From positions 1,727,714-1,791,713 of the forward strand of contig NZ_LN651337.1 of NCBI RefSeq assembly GCF_000826145.2: a stretch of 64,000 nucleotides of DNA, written 5' to 3'. Numbering within the stretch: position 1 is the first letter of the stretch; each line of letters begins with the position of its first letter. The stretch comes from Sporosarcina koreensis. GTDB lineage: Bacteria; Bacillota; Bacilli; Bacillales_A; Planococcaceae. The position numbers and the translations under genes were made by a program. The notes under the pieces are model-generated. The model saw only the letters and a program-made list of their open reading frames with translations, ran no database searches and had not been told where the DNA came from. Positions 16,266-26,279 of the stretch are shown here, one piece after another.

Positions 16266-17282
16266 TCAGCCTCCGATATAGCTCATATTGATCTTCTTGT
16301 TTTTCCGGTTTTTCACCGTCTGTTCCGTCCGCTCGTCCGAATACCGGTCGGTCCGGTTCTCCCAGACACCGGTCAACGCAGCAGCGAGTTCTTCGTCCGT
16401 CGCACCTTCGCGCAGCAGCTGCCGGACGTCAAATCCATCGGAAGCGAACAGGCACGTAAAGAGTTTTCCTTCCGAAGACAGCCGGGCCCGTGTACAAGTG
16501 GAGCAAAACGACTCGGACACCGAGGTGATGAAGCCGACTTCCGCGCCGTTGTCTTTGTAACGCCAGCGCTTCGCCACTTCGCCGTAGTACTCCTCATCGA
16601 CCGGCTCCAGATCGTGCACGTCCTGCAGACGGCTGAGGATCTCCTTCTTCGTGACGACTTTGTCGAAACTCCAGCCGTTGTCATTGCCCACATCCATGAA
16701 TTCGATGAACCGCAATGTGATGCCGCGTTCCTTGAAGTACTGGGCCATCGGCAGGATCTCCTGCTCGTTCGTCCCTTTTTTGACGACCATGTTCATCTTG
16801 ATGGTGAATCCGAGCTGGTGGGCCCTGTCGATATTTTTCAGGATCAGATCCGGCTTGACGCCTCGGCCGTTCATCTCCCCGAACAAATCGGGGTCGAGTG
16901 CGTCCAGGCTGATATTGAGACGGCGGAGACCCGCGTCATACAGCGGCTGTGCATACTGGCCGAGCATGACGGCGTTCGTCGTCAGTCCGATGTCTTCGAT
17001 CCCTTCGATTTTCGTCAGTGAACCGATCAGGTCCGGCAGGTTGCGCCGCATGAGCGGCTCGCCCCCTGTCAGGCGCAGTTTTTTCACGCCGAGTTTCGCG
17101 AACAGCTTTGCCAGTCGTTCGATCTCTTCGAATGACAGGAGCTCGTCCTTCGGCAGGAACACATAATCGTCCCCGAAAATCTCTTTCGGCATGCAATAGG
17201 AGCATCTGAAGTTGCAGCGGTCCGTGACGGAGATCCGCAAATCACGGATCGGCCGGCCGAATTTGTCTGTTATGGGCTCCAT
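16266..17282 (-). CDS. moaA: GTP 3',8-cyclase MoaA
   Basis: A 338-residue radical SAM enzyme, first step of molybdenum cofactor synthesis. N-terminal cluster ligands Cys23, Cys27 and Cys30 (CNFRCSYC); SAM-binding [10 protein letters not shown]-terminal second cluster in [18 protein letters not shown]; the protein ends in the Gly-Gly tail required by MoaA. It follows mobA by four bases, the last gene of the moeA-mobB-moaE-moaD-mobA-moaA operon. Confidence 0.97.
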   Translation of the reverse strand: MEPITDKFGRPIRDLRISVTDRCNFRCSYCMPKEIFGDDYVFLPKDELLSFEEIERLAKLFAKLGVKKLRLTGGEPLMRRNLPDLIGSLTKIEGIEDIGLTTNAVMLGQYAQPLYDAGLRRLNISLDALDPDLFGEMNGRGVKPDLILKNIDRAHQLGFTIKMNMVVKKGTNEQEILPMAQYFKERGITLRFIEFMDVGNDNGWSFDKVVTKKEILSRLQDVHDLEPVDEEYYGEVAKRWRYKDNGAEVGFITSVSESFCSTCTRARLSSEGKLFTCLFASDGFDVRQLLREGATDEELAAALTGVWENRTDRYSDERTEQTVKNRKNKKINMSYIGG

Positions 17283-17286
17283 GCTG

Positions 17287-17841
17287 TCATCTCCCTTCCA
17301 GTTGTCCGGGTCTGTTCACGTTGTCAAATATAGACGGATCCTCCTCCAGCAGTCCGGTTCCGTCGATCCATTTGCGGATGAGCGGCCGGACACTCCGTTC
17401 GCCTGCTGCGAGTGCCGAGCGGATCTTTCTTGCCGATGCCCGATCCCATATGGACAGCAGAGGATGCCGGATTCCGGCCGCTTCGATCGCCGAGGGGCCG
17501 CCGTCCGTTTTTTCCGCTGTCAGCAGCTCCACGATCCGGTCGTCTGCAAACGGCACATCGCACGGCAGGACAGCATACCAATCGCTAGCCGCAGCGTCCA
17601 TTACGGTCAGGATCCCGGCAAGCGGGCCCTGGCCGGCCACTTCCGGCAGGTCAGCGAGAACGGTCGGACAATCAGGAAAGCGGTCCCTGTGTTCGGGCCG
17701 CGCGACGATGATTGTCTGCGCACAATGCGGAGCAAGGGCCTCCACGGCATACTGATAGAACTGCTTTCCATTATGGCATGCGAACGCTTTCGGCGAACCG
17801 AACCGGCGCGATTCACCGCCGGCCAGCACGATGCCGATCAT
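17287..17841 (-). CDS. mobA: molybdenum cofactor guanylyltransferase MobA
   Basis: A 184-residue nucleotidyltransferase with the N-terminal [14 protein letters not shown] signature (GTP binding) and the metal-binding PCDVPF motif. It transfers GMP to molybdopterin to make the MGD cofactor used by the nitrate reductase encoded nearby. The ATG at 17841 overlaps the moaD stop codon (ATGA), which fixes the start; upstream in-frame codons are within moaD. Confidence 0.93.
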   Translation of the reverse strand: MIGIVLAGGESRRFGSPKAFACHNGKQFYQYAVEALAPHCAQTIIVARPEHRDRFPDCPTVLADLPEVAGQGPLAGILTVMDAAASDWYAVLPCDVPFADDRIVELLTAEKTDGGPSAIEAAGIRHPLLSIWDRASARKIRSALAAGERSVRPLIRKWIDGTGLLEEDPSIFDNVNRPGQLEGR

Positions 17842-18071
17842 CCGCCGCTTACCGGCGGGATGAACGCACACTCATCACCCGAGCGGATGAGGTCTTCGGG
17901 CAGCGCATACTCTTCGTTCACCGCGACCTGGACATCATCTTTCCCGAACCCCGGATACGTCTCCTCCGCCCAGTCCAGCAGCTCACGGACTGTCATCTGA
18001 TCGCGTTCCAGTGTTTCGCCGCCCTTGCCGGCAAGTTCACGCAGTCTCGCAAAGTAGTTTACACGGATCAT
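17838..18071 (-). CDS. moaD: molybdopterin synthase small subunit MoaD
   Basis: A 77-residue ubiquitin-like sulfur carrier ending in Gly-Gly, the site of adenylation by MoeB and thiocarboxylation. Start overlaps the moaE stop and its own stop overlaps the mobA start (both ATGA), so translation is coupled across three genes. Confidence 0.94.
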   Translation of the reverse strand: MIRVNYFARLRELAGKGGETLERDQMTVRELLDWAEETYPGFGKDDVQVAVNEEYALPEDLIRSGDECAFIPPVSGG

Positions 18072-18514
18072 TGTGCATCGGCTCCTTTATCAGGATATTT
18101 CTTCTGGGCGCCCTGCCACTCCTGGCCGTCTTCCCAGATCTCTTTCTTCCAGATCGGCACGATCTCCTTGATACGTTCAATGGCATACTCGTTAGCTTCA
18201 TAGGCAGCCGAACGGTGGGGGGATGAAACCGCGATGACGACGGCGATATCGGACAAGTGCAGTTCACCGATCCGGTGGGCGATCGCTGTCCGGATGCCGG
18301 GCCACTTCGCTTCCATTTCGGCACCGATCTGCGCGAGTTTCTTCTCTGCCATCGGCACATACGCCTCGTAGGCCAGATAGACGGTCCGCACGCCGTGTGT
18401 CCATTCCCGTACATGTCCGGTGAACAGTGTCACAGCACCGGCACCTGTGTGAAGCACATAATCCGCATAGTCCTGCGGATTGATCGGCTCTTCTGTTATC
18501 TCAAACGGTTTCAT
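18068..18514 (-). CDS. moaE: molybdopterin synthase catalytic subunit MoaE
   Basis: A 148-residue protein with the MoaE core (GAGAVTLFTGHVRE, the HRIGELHLSDIAVVIAVSSP stretch, and WKKEIWEDGQEW with the catalytic Lys). With MoaD it inserts the dithiolene sulfurs into precursor Z. The start at 18514 has RBS GGAGGAATT and lies 14 bp inside the end of mobB. An in-frame upstream extension is only mobB sequence in another frame. Confidence 0.95.
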   Translation of the reverse strand: MKPFEITEEPINPQDYADYVLHTGAGAVTLFTGHVREWTHGVRTVYLAYEAYVPMAEKKLAQIGAEMEAKWPGIRTAIAHRIGELHLSDIAVVIAVSSPHRSAAYEANEYAIERIKEIVPIWKKEIWEDGQEWQGAQKKYPDKGADAQ

Positions 18515-19010
18515 CCAATTCCTCCTTTGCAAGCCAGCGGGCAAACCAGCTGTCGAGCTGCGCCGTATCCTCCCGGGATGGGATGATTTCCGCAGACAGT
18601 GAAGTGAGCGGTCCGACAATGAGCCGGATCCCGTCCAGATGCTGCAGGGTCTCCCAATCTTCCGGCTCCCGGACCAGGATGACTTTGTCACCGGTCTCTT
18701 CCTTATACCCTTCGATGAGAAGAATATCCGGCTTTCCTTGTGCCGCGAGTTGTTTCAAGGTTTCAAAGTCCGGCTCACTGTTCAGCAGCAGCTGGCACGT
18801 GCCGCCGCCTGCCGCAAGGGACGCATCCGCGCCCTTGCGGAAAAAACGAGTCGTGTCCGTCAGTACCGGCGGCAGTTCGACCGGTCCTCCGTGGCCGTGA
18901 TGCTTCAGCACGGCGACCGATCGTCCTGCCTGCTTGGCAATGCCGATCCAGCGTTCCAGCAGCGTTGTCTTGCCGCTGTTCTTATAACCGGCTATATGGA
19001 GGGTCTTCAC
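18501..19010 (-). CDS. mobB: molybdopterin-guanine dinucleotide biosynthesis protein MobB
   Basis: A 169-residue P-loop GTP-binding protein (GYKNSGKTTL, residues 8-17) followed by the HHGHGG motif of MobB. It assists MobA in MGD formation. Its ATG overlaps the moeA stop codon by four bases. Confidence 0.94.
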   Translation of the reverse strand: MKTLHIAGYKNSGKTTLLERWIGIAKQAGRSVAVLKHHGHGGPVELPPVLTDTTRFFRKGADASLAAGGGTCQLLLNSEPDFETLKQLAAQGKPDILLIEGYKEETGDKVILVREPEDWETLQHLDGIRLIVGPLTSLSAEIIPSREDTAQLDSWFARWLAKEELDETV

Positions 19011-20260
19011 AGCACCCAGTCCTTCGCACCCTGCTCGGAACCGAGGAGCAGCACGTCGACGCTGTCGCCCGCCGCATACCCCCTTGTCCCGCTCGGCAGC
19101 ACGATAAGGCAGTTGCCGCGCGCAATCGATGAAACGGCATTCGATTTGTTAAAGCCGGCAGGCGCGGCGGTGATCTTGTCTCCTGTCATCTGCCAGACCG
19201 AACGGATGAAGCGGGTGAACGGGTTCGGCTTCGTGAAGTCTTCAGCCAGCTCCGCTTTAAAATGCGGCATGTACGGCGCGCTGTCTCCCATCATGGACAG
19301 GAGCGCAGGCCGGGCGAACAGTTCAAAGCCCGTGAAGCATGCCGACGGATTGCCGGACAGACCAAACAGGAACTTGCCGTCCAGGACAGCCACGGTCGTC
19401 ACGCTTCCCGGCCGCATGGCGACTTTGTTGAAGAGCACGGAGGCGCCAAGCTGGTCATAGATCGCAGGCAGATAATCGTAGTCACCGACAGACACACCGC
19501 CTGTCGTGATGACGGCATCGCATTCGGTAATCGCTTCCTTCACGATTGCCGTGCAGGCCGGCAGATCGTCCGCCGATGTTCCGTACAGCCTGACCGGCAC
19601 GCCGAGACGCTCGAGCTGCGCCGCGATCATCGGGCCGTTGGAATTCCTGATTTTGCCCGGCTGCAGTTCATCCTCCACGCCGAGCAGTTCCGTCCCTGTT
19701 GCAAGGATGCCGACGACCGGCAGTCGGGAGACGCTCACGCGCGCATAGCCGAATGTCGCCAGCAGTGCGACAGTCCCCGGGTGGATACGGGTGCCCGCTT
19801 CGATGAGCAGATCCCCTTCAGCGGCGTCTTCGCCTTTACATGAAATGTTCTCGCCCGCTGTGAACGGTTTCCGGATCGAGAAGCCGCTGTCCGTCTCCGC
19901 TGTCTGTTCGAACATGACGACCGCATCCGCGCCGTCCGGAATCTTGGCACCGGTCATGATCCGATAGGCTTCCCCGCGTCCGACGGTTTTCTCCCCGACA
20001 TGGCCTGCCCCGATTTCGCCGATGACTGTGAAGGGGATACGTGCACTGCCGGATGCCCCTTCGCTGTCTTCCGCCCGGATGGCGTACCCGTCGTACGGGG
20101 ACCGGTCAAACGGCGGCACGCTGTGGCGGGCGACGATCGGTTCCGCCAGCACACGGCCCAGCGCCTCTTCAAGCGCTGCTTCTTCGGTTTCCAGCGGACG
20201 GACTTGCTGCATGATGCGTCCGATCGCCTCCGCTACTGGAATCGGTGTTCTCATTTCCAC
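19007..20260 (-). CDS. moeA: molybdopterin molybdenumtransferase MoeA
   Basis: A 417-residue protein with the MoeA domains in order: N-terminal RTPIPVAEA segment, [12 protein letters not shown] motif, and the MogA-like ligase domain with [10 protein letters not shown] and [14 protein letters not shown]. It inserts molybdate into adenylated molybdopterin. Three starts are possible: GTG 20269, GTG 20260 and ATG 20254. I chose 20260 because RBS AGCAGGTG is six bases upstream and the N-terminus then resembles B. subtilis MoeA. First gene of a six-gene operon, divergent from moaC. Confidence 0.93.
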   Translation of the reverse strand: MEMRTPIPVAEAIGRIMQQVRPLETEEAALEEALGRVLAEPIVARHSVPPFDRSPYDGYAIRAEDSEGASGSARIPFTVIGEIGAGHVGEKTVGRGEAYRIMTGAKIPDGADAVVMFEQTAETDSGFSIRKPFTAGENISCKGEDAAEGDLLIEAGTRIHPGTVALLATFGYARVSVSRLPVVGILATGTELLGVEDELQPGKIRNSNGPMIAAQLERLGVPVRLYGTSADDLPACTAIVKEAITECDAVITTGGVSVGDYDYLPAIYDQLGASVLFNKVAMRPGSVTTVAVLDGKFLFGLSGNPSACFTGFELFARPALLSMMGDSAPYMPHFKAELAEDFTKPNPFTRFIRSVWQMTGDKITAAPAGFNKSNAVSSIARGNCLIVLPSGTRGYAAGDSVDVLLLGSEQGAKDWVL

Positions 20261-20320
20261 AAAAAGCACCTGCTTTCTTCTGGTATACTAAGTGTATCAG
20301 AACTGAAAGGAATGAATCGA

Positions 20321-20815
20321 ATGTCTGAACTCACCCATTTCAACGACCAGGGCCGCGCACGGATGGTCGATGTGTCAGATAAGCCGGTCACTTCACGGAC
20401 GGCAGCTGCAAGTACATCCATCATCGTCAACGAAGCGATCTACCGGCAGATCAAAGAGGGGACGAACAAAAAAGGGGATGTCTTCGCCGTTGCACAAGTC
20501 GCTGGCATCATGGCTGCCAAGAACACGGCCGATCTGATCCCGATGTGCCACCCGCTGCCGCTGACCGGCGTCGATATCCGGTTCGACTGGAACGTCGATG
20601 AGGCACAGGGACACTATGAAGTCCTCATCCGGACGGAAGTGAAAACGACGGGGCTGACCGGCGTCGAAATGGAAGCACTGACGGCAGCTTCTGCGACAGC
20701 GCTGACGGTCTATGACATGTGCAAGGCGGCGGGCAAGGAAATGGTGATCGGCCCGACCATGCTGCAGTCGAAGACAGGCGGTAAAAATGGAGATTATGAA
20801 CGGACGGAAGCGTAG
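20321..20815 (+). CDS. moaC: cyclic pyranopterin monophosphate synthase MoaC
   Basis: A 164-residue protein with the family's signature segments ([28 protein letters not shown]) and the C-terminal [12 protein letters not shown]. It converts the MoaA product to cyclic pyranopterin monophosphate. Start 20321 has RBS AAAGG ten bases upstream; the ATG at 20312 is too close to it. It is the only molybdenum cofactor gene on the plus strand here, divergent from moeA. Confidence 0.96.
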   Translation: MSELTHFNDQGRARMVDVSDKPVTSRTAAASTSIIVNEAIYRQIKEGTNKKGDVFAVAQVAGIMAAKNTADLIPMCHPLPLTGVDIRFDWNVDEAQGHYEVLIRTEVKTTGLTGVEMEALTAASATALTVYDMCKAAGKEMVIGPTMLQSKTGGKNGDYERTEA

Positions 20816-20833
20816 ACACCGCTTCCTCTTTTT
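20806..20833 (+). terminator. moaC terminator overlapping the stop codon
   Basis: Stem GGAAGCG / CGCTTCC, loop TAGACAC containing the moaC stop codon, followed by TCTTTTTT. Confidence 0.75.
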
Positions 20834-20841
20834 TCTGTTCG

Positions 20842-21348
20842 TTATAAATGCTTCGTCAGTTCGTTATGGATATGCGTGAGTTCCGGCAGGATCAGACGGT
20901 CAAGCGCAAGTGCGACCGCTTTCACGGAACCCGGCAGCGCAAACAGCACCTTCTCCCCGATTGCACCGGCAGCGGCCCGGCTCAGCAGCGCCTTCGAACC
21001 GACATCTTCCGCGTAACTGATATACCTGAACAGTTCGCCGAAACCGTTCAGTTCCTTGGTGAAGAACGGCCGAACTGTCTCGATCGTAACATCGCGGTAG
21101 CTGATCCCAGTCCCGCCTGTGATGACGATGACGTCCGCTTCCTTTTTACCGATCCACGATTCGACCGCTTTCAGGATCGCATTCTTATCGTCGGGACAGA
21201 TCTGTCTCGCAAAGATGGTATGGCCAGCATCCTCCATCTGATCGCGGATGAGCCGGCCGCTGTTATCGTCTGCCTCGGTCCGTGTATCACTCACAGTCAA
21301 GATACAAATATTCAGTTTTTCACTCTGACCCGTCTCTTCCTTATGCAA
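20842..21348 (-). CDS. moaB: molybdenum cofactor biosynthesis protein MoaB (molybdopterin adenylyltransferase)
   Basis: A 168-residue MogA/MoaB-type protein with VITGGTGISYRDVT and ALPGSVKAV motifs of the molybdopterin-binding fold. It adenylates molybdopterin before MoeA. It begins 13 bp after moeB on the same strand, RBS in the gap. Confidence 0.93.
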   Translation of the reverse strand: MHKEETGQSEKLNICILTVSDTRTEADDNSGRLIRDQMEDAGHTIFARQICPDDKNAILKAVESWIGKKEADVIVITGGTGISYRDVTIETVRPFFTKELNGFGELFRYISYAEDVGSKALLSRAAAGAIGEKVLFALPGSVKAVALALDRLILPELTHIHNELTKHL

Positions 21349-21361
21349 CGCAATCCTCTCC

Positions 21362-22381
21362 TTATCCGAATAGCTGATGATAGATTTTACGGCCTCTCTG
21401 AATATCCTTCAGTCCATGGACAAGCAGCCTGCCATTGGAAAAGCCGACGCATCGGAACCCATCCGCCTCGAATTCCGTGAAGTACGTATTATGCTTTCCG
21501 ACGGTTCCGAGACGTTCCGCCACTCGCAGTACGTCCTCTCCTGTCAGCTGCCGTTCAGCCGCAGGGATGATCTGTACGGTGTCGCGCCCGCACAGCACCG
21601 CGTAGTGGGTGCCGGTCTCCTCCATCAGCGATGGATAGACGGGATCCGCACCGCATGTCGGGCACGTGTCTTTCTTCAGACGTGAAATCCCTGCTTCCAC
21701 TTGTGTATTGTGCCAAATATCCGTGTGCAGCAGCTTCGTCCGCATGGCGTCCCTGTTGCCCGTCAGCCATTTCAGTGCCTCGGCACTTTGGTTCGCCGCC
21801 GTGATCTGCACAGCCGGGGCGATGACGCCGACCGTGTCGCACGTCTCGTTCACAGACGGCAGCACAGGCAGCAGGCACCGGAAACACGGCGCCCGGCCGG
21901 GGATGAACGGAAAAACGCTGCTCGAACTTCCGACACAGGCCCCATAAATCCATGGAATCCCATGCTTCCAGGCAAAGTCATTCAGCAGCAGACGGGCTTC
22001 GAAGTTATCTGTCGCATCGAGCAGGATATCAGCATCCGCCGCGTATCGTCCGAGCAGACTGCCATCGACGTGATCGAGCAATGGTACGATGTCCGCGTCA
22101 CTCCGGATGGCGCGCAGCCGGGCCTCCGCCGCCACGACTTTCGGTGTGCCATGAACCGCATCCTCCTCTGCGAACAGCTGCTGGCGCTGCAGGTTGGAAG
22201 GTTCCACATAATCCCGGTCGGCGATGGTCAGCCTGCCGATGCCGGCGCGGATCAGCGTTTCTGCAATCGCCGATCCAAGCGCCCCGCAGCCGAGCACGAA
22301 GGCGTGGGCCTCCTGCAGCTTCTGCTGACCCGGCTCACCAATCGGCGCAAAAAGTGTTTGGCGTGAATAACGTTGTTCCAA
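21362..22381 (-). CDS. moeB: MoeB/ThiF-type adenylyltransferase
   Basis: A 339-residue E1-like enzyme: nucleotide-binding GCGALGSAIAE, Arg-containing NLQRQQLF, zinc-binding pairs CFRC and CPTC, and catalytic-loop CDTVGVIAP. A C-terminal extension of about 90 residues follows the E1 domain. It adenylates the Gly-Gly end of MoaD. I propose a TTG start at 22381: RBS GAGGTG is six bases upstream and the product then begins (M)EQRYSRQ, like B. subtilis MoeB. A ThiF role for thiamine is possible, but the setting is entirely molybdenum cofactor genes. Confidence 0.88.
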   Translation of the reverse strand: MEQRYSRQTLFAPIGEPGQQKLQEAHAFVLGCGALGSAIAETLIRAGIGRLTIADRDYVEPSNLQRQQLFAEEDAVHGTPKVVAAEARLRAIRSDADIVPLLDHVDGSLLGRYAADADILLDATDNFEARLLLNDFAWKHGIPWIYGACVGSSSSVFPFIPGRAPCFRCLLPVLPSVNETCDTVGVIAPAVQITAANQSAEALKWLTGNRDAMRTKLLHTDIWHNTQVEAGISRLKKDTCPTCGADPVYPSLMEETGTHYAVLCGRDTVQIIPAAERQLTGEDVLRVAERLGTVGKHNTYFTEFEADGFRCVGFSNGRLLVHGLKDIQRGRKIYHQLFG

Positions 22382-22454
22382 TGCAGGCACCTCGTTTCCA
22401 TAGTAAAGCAAGCAGGAGGACTGCCGGTCAGATTCGACTGGCGGTCCCCCGTTG

Positions 22455-23945
22455 TTATGCTGGTGTTATATCGCTGAATGTACCGACGTAACGGGTCACG
22501 TCGCCATCTGCATTTTTGACGGCATTGATGGTAAGCAGTTCAAGGTATTCACTGCCGTCTTTCCGTCTGTTCCACATCTGTCCCTGCCACGACCCTTCAT
22601 CGCCGATGACTCCCCACATCGTTGTGTAGAATTCTTTCGACTGGCGGCCGGAGCTCAGGACATTCGGGTTTTTCCCGACGATTTCGTCTTCCGAGTAGCC
22701 TGTCAGTTCCGTGAAGGCCGGGTTGACGGACAGGATTTTACCGGTGCTGTCGGTTACGAGTATACCCTGCCCCGTCGAGTCGAACACATCTTTTGCAAGA
22801 GACAGACGGTCCATATAGTAGAGCCAGATGACAAGGACGAGACTGACGAGCGAGAACTGGGCGAACGCCATGAAACCGATCGAGTAGGAACCGGTGATCC
22901 CATGGACGGCCGACAGCAGCAGGGGCGGGAAGAACCCGCCGAGACCGCCCATCATGGACACGATTCCGTTCGCGGTACCGGCCTGTTTGCTGAAGTAGAA
23001 CGGCACCAGCTTGAAGATGACCCCGTTCCCGATTCCCGCGGTCAGTGCGATCAGCATGCTGCCGACCGTATACAATCCGATCGAAGGCGAGAAGGCGAGG
23101 ATGACCCCTGCAACTGTCAGCCCGGCAAATACACCCATCAGCAGGAACAGCGGCTGGAACTTATCCGCGAGCCATCCGCCGACAGGACGGAACAGTGTCG
23201 CCACGATGATGAAGCCGGCTGTCCGCATCCCTGCATCGACTTTTTCAAGTTCGAAATAGTCGACGAGGAAGTTCGGCAGGAAGATCGTGAAGGCCACGAA
23301 TGCCCCGAACGTGATGAAGTAGAACAGCGAGAAGAACCACAGTTTCTCATTCTTATAGACGCCTTTGATCTGCTTGACCATCGACGTCTTCACTTTCGGT
23401 TCCTGCCGGTCGCCGAGTATGAAGTTCAGCGCGGCGAACGCAAGCAGCAGGATGAGGTACAGCTTGACGGTCATGCTCCAGCCGAGCTGCGTCGCAAGGA
23501 CCGGCGCGGCGAATGTCGTGACGGCAGTACCGACGTTCCCCATCCCATAGATTCCGTTGACGAGACCATGCTTTTCTTTTGCGTAATATTTCGGCAGGGA
23601 CGTGACACCGACCGAGAAGACCGCTCCCCCGATACCGAGGAACGTTCCGCCGATGATCAGATCGGTGAATGATGAGGCGGCACTTATGTAGAACACTGGA
23701 AATAGCAATAAGATGAAACTGACCGCGAACACAATCCGTGCGCCGAATATATTGGCGTAGTAGCCCAGAGGGATCCGCAGCACGGAACCGAGCACGACCG
23801 GTACCGCTGTAATGATCGCTATGCGGGATGCAGGGATCGACACATCTTCCCGGATGAACGGGAGGAGCGACGAAATCAGCACCCAGACCATGAATCCCAC
23901 AACCAGGTTGGCCGTCTGTAACGGCAGCTGCACTTTCTTGATCAT
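22455..23945 (-). CDS. narK: NarK-type nitrate/nitrite transporter fused to a C-terminal PAS domain
   Basis: A 496-residue protein. Residues 1-380 are a 12-helix MFS transporter of the nitrate/nitrite porter family, with helix-5-type glycine-rich GNVGTAVTTFAAP and the later AGIGNGVIFKLVP and GGLGGFFPP segments that resemble NarK nitrate signatures. Residues 385-496 are a PAS domain, recognisable by GILVTDSTGKILSVNPAF, TGYSEDEIVGKNP, W-R-RRKDGSEY and the terminal YVGTFSDIT. There is no kinase or output domain after it. With 12 helices the PAS would be cytoplasmic. It lies between hemerythrin and moeB genes in a nitrate respiration island, supporting nitrate uptake or nitrite export. The PAS part may sense redox, oxygen or a metabolite and gate transport; that is inference. 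A hairpin at 22417-22446 follows the gene. Confidence 0.9.
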   Translation of the reverse strand: MIKKVQLPLQTANLVVGFMVWVLISSLLPFIREDVSIPASRIAIITAVPVVLGSVLRIPLGYYANIFGARIVFAVSFILLLFPVFYISAASSFTDLIIGGTFLGIGGAVFSVGVTSLPKYYAKEKHGLVNGIYGMGNVGTAVTTFAAPVLATQLGWSMTVKLYLILLLAFAALNFILGDRQEPKVKTSMVKQIKGVYKNEKLWFFSLFYFITFGAFVAFTIFLPNFLVDYFELEKVDAGMRTAGFIIVATLFRPVGGWLADKFQPLFLLMGVFAGLTVAGVILAFSPSIGLYTVGSMLIALTAGIGNGVIFKLVPFYFSKQAGTANGIVSMMGGLGGFFPPLLLSAVHGITGSYSIGFMAFAQFSLVSLVLVIWLYYMDRLSLAKDVFDSTGQGILVTDSTGKILSVNPAFTELTGYSEDEIVGKNPNVLSSGRQSKEFYTTMWGVIGDEGSWQGQMWNRRKDGSEYLELLTINAVKNADGDVTRYVGTFSDITPA

Positions 23946-24011
23946 CCATATCAGTCCATTTCTATAGAGAATGAAAGGCTTTGCAGTCTATCAGACTTTC
24001 ACTGTACCTGC

Positions 24012-24536
24012 CTACACGATAGGCGTGTACAGTTTGTCGAACAGCGCATCCTGCTGTTCGATCCGGAGCATCGACTCCACCATCGGAAACACGATCGTTT
24101 CTTCCTTGATGAAGTGAACCATGATCGCTTCGTAAGCTTCCCCGGCGTCTTTTGAAACCGCTTCAAGATCTTCAAGGGACAGCTCATCCAGGCTGCCGCG
24201 GGTGTGATGCAGGAAGTGGCCGATGTAGGCATCGAGTTCTTCATGCTCTTCTTCCACCGCCCGGACGGGTCCCTGTTCGTTCCCGACATACTGTGCAAGT
24301 TCAGGGAACAGGATCTCCTCTTCCTTATCCGTATGGTTCTTGAACGGTTCGATGAACTCGATCAGCGCTTTACGCAGTGACCGCATCGCTTCGCGTCCTT
24401 CTTCCAGTGAATAGATCCGATTCTCGAAGCCGAGTACGATCGGATGCCAGTTGTCCATGAGATACATCAAATACTGATGTTCGTTTTCCAGTACCTGCAG
24501 TGCAGGCAGATCAAACTTGAATCGTTTCGTATCCAT
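24012..24536 (-). CDS. hemerythrin-domain protein
   Basis: A 174-residue four-helix protein with the His/Glu ligand pattern of a diiron hemerythrin: ENEHQYL, NHTDKEEEILFPEL, EEEHEEL and HFIKEETIVFPM. Such proteins bind oxygen or nitric oxide, or repair iron-sulfur clusters (RIC/YtfE type). Location between nreC and narK suggests handling of NO or O2 in nitrate respiration. RBS GGAGGCAG precedes the ATG at 24536. Confidence 0.85.
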   Translation of the reverse strand: MDTKRFKFDLPALQVLENEHQYLMYLMDNWHPIVLGFENRIYSLEEGREAMRSLRKALIEFIEPFKNHTDKEEEILFPELAQYVGNEQGPVRAVEEEHEELDAYIGHFLHHTRGSLDELSLEDLEAVSKDAGEAYEAIMVHFIKEETIVFPMVESMLRIEQQDALFDKLYTPIV

Positions 24537-24567
24537 CGGTCTGCCTCCGTTTACGTAATGCCTGCTG

Positions 24568-25215
24568 TCAGAAGTTCAGGAACTTCTTTTTGAGCGCATA
24601 CTCGACGAGCTCCGGTTTGCTCTTCAAGTTCAGTTTTTCCATCAGTTTGGCTTTATGGGCTTCCACTGTTTTCACCGAAATGTACAGTTTTTCTGCAATT
24701 TCCTTGTTGCCGTATCCTTTCGCAACGAGCGGAAGCACTTCGATTTCACGCTTCGACAAGATTTTGAAGGGATCGGTCTCGACTTCGTCTCCGTCTTTCT
24801 TGACGAATTCCCGGACGAGCGATGTCGCCATGGAGGGCTGGATGTACGTGCCGCCGTCATAGACGGTGCGGATCGCCGAGAACAGCTCATCATCCGGCGA
24901 GTTTTTCAGTACGTAACCGGATGCCCCGCTTTTCAGCACATGGAAGAGATACTCCTCATCGTCGTACATGGTCAGGATGACAATTTTCGTTTCGGGGAAA
25001 TCCTCACTGATTTTGCCGGTGGCGATCAGTCCGCTTTCTCCCGGCGGCATGCTGAGATCCATGAGAAGGACATCCGGTCGGTGTTTCGCGACTTGGTCGT
25101 ATGCCTCCAGACCGTCCGCCGCAGTCGCAACGACCTCCATATCGGGCTGGTAATTCAAAATGTGGGCGAAGCCGCTTCTGACGACAGCGTGGTCGTCTGC
25201 AATAATAAGTTTCAC
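24568..25215 (-). CDS. nreC: response regulator NreC, LuxR-type
   Basis: A 215-residue regulator with an N-terminal receiver (phospho-acceptor Asp53 in LLMDLSMP) and a C-terminal LuxR/NarL helix-turn-helix ([22 protein letters not shown]). In staphylococci NreC activates nar and narT promoters in response to oxygen and nitrate. The ATG overlaps the nreB stop (ATGA). Confidence 0.93.
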   Translation of the reverse strand: MKLIIADDHAVVRSGFAHILNYQPDMEVVATAADGLEAYDQVAKHRPDVLLMDLSMPPGESGLIATGKISEDFPETKIVILTMYDDEEYLFHVLKSGASGYVLKNSPDDELFSAIRTVYDGGTYIQPSMATSLVREFVKKDGDEVETDPFKILSKREIEVLPLVAKGYGNKEIAEKLYISVKTVEAHKAKLMEKLNLKSKPELVEYALKKKFLNF

Positions 25216-26279
25216 TGTCCGTCTCCCCTTCTGTTCAGAGGCACGGTCAGTTCAATTACGGTCCCCGTTCCGATGCCTGATCGTATAGTCAAGTCTGCAT
25301 GCACGAGTTCCGCGCGCTCCCTCATGCCGAACAGACCGAGACCCGTGCCTTTATGGACAGGGGAATTGAGGTCGAAGCCGGATCCCCTGTCTTCCACGGT
25401 CAGCTTCAGATCGGAATCCGTCAGCAGCAGTGCCACCTCCACCTCTTCCACGCCTGCATACTTCAGCGCATTGAACACCGCTTCCTGGCAGACCCGGTAG
25501 ACGACTGTCTCGATTTCCCCGTCGAACCGGACGGACTGGACGTTGCTGCTGAAGTCGACGAGCATGCCATAGTTCTTCTCGATCCATTTGAAATGCGTTC
25601 TGAACGCCGCCTCCAGTCCAAGGTCATCCAGCGTGGCCGGACGCAGCTGGACGGACAGATGACGAATGTCTTCCAGCAGGCGCATGAGCGAGCCTTCCGT
25701 CTGCTTGACTTTCTTCAAGACGTCTTCTTCCACATTCATATATTTCAAGACACGCAGGTCGACGAGTGCGCTGAGCATTTCCTGCGCCACACTGTCATGC
25801 AGTTCCCGTGAAATCCGTTTCCGTTCGCCTTCCTGGGCTTTGATGACCCGCTTGACGAGCGTCTGCTGATGCATCGATTCCTGAGTCTTGATCTGTTCGG
25901 TCAGGTCGCGCAACATGAAGACACGGATCCCATTTTCTCTGTCGATCATCTGGATGCTGCCTGTATACGGCACGATCCCCCTGCCCGCCGTCTCCAGGAA
26001 CACCTGGAATGATGGGATATCACGATCGGGATCTGACATATAGCAGGCGATGCACGTCTGCTCTTCCTCTGCGCTGGTAAATCCTTTGCAGGCCATACAG
26101 ATCGCTTTTGTGCTTCCTGCTTTCATGAGCTCGGCAACTTGCGGATCGAGGATCTGCTCCGCTGCCTGGTTCATGGAGACGACCCGGTTCTCCTCATCGA
26201 AGAAGAATATGGCTTCCGACGAACGGTCATACAGCTTCATCAGCAGGCTGTTCATGCCGTTTTGACTCAGTTCCTTCAA
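25212..26279 (-). CDS. nreB: oxygen-sensing histidine kinase NreB
   Basis: A 355-residue cytosolic kinase. An N-terminal PAS domain contains four cysteines, C61, C64, C76 and C79, in the pattern C-x2-C-x11-C-x2-C that holds the oxygen-labile [4Fe-4S] cluster of NreB. This is followed by a HisKA_3 dimerisation domain (His161 in [11 protein letters not shown]) and a HATPase_c domain ([12 protein letters not shown]). No membrane helices. Under anaerobiosis it phosphorylates NreC; NreA modulates it. Overlaps nreA and nreC by four bases each. Confidence 0.95.
   Translation of the reverse strand: MKELSQNGMNSLLMKLYDRSSEAIFFFDEENRVVSMNQAAEQILDPQVAELMKAGSTKAICMACKGFTSAEEEQTCIACYMSDPDRDIPSFQVFLETAGRGIVPYTGSIQMIDRENGIRVFMLRDLTEQIKTQESMHQQTLVKRVIKAQEGERKRISRELHDSVAQEMLSALVDLRVLKYMNVEEDVLKKVKQTEGSLMRLLEDIRHLSVQLRPATLDDLGLEAAFRTHFKWIEKNYGMLVDFSSNVQSVRFDGEIETVVYRVCQEAVFNALKYAGVEEVEVALLLTDSDLKLTVEDRGSGFDLNSPVHKGTGLGLFGMRERAELVHADLTIRSGIGTGTVIELTVPLNRRGDGQ

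Noticed and set aside
18515..18691. N-terminal extension of MoaE by 59 residues
   Set aside because: The extension is mobB sequence read in another frame; ATG 18514 has a good RBS and the family length.
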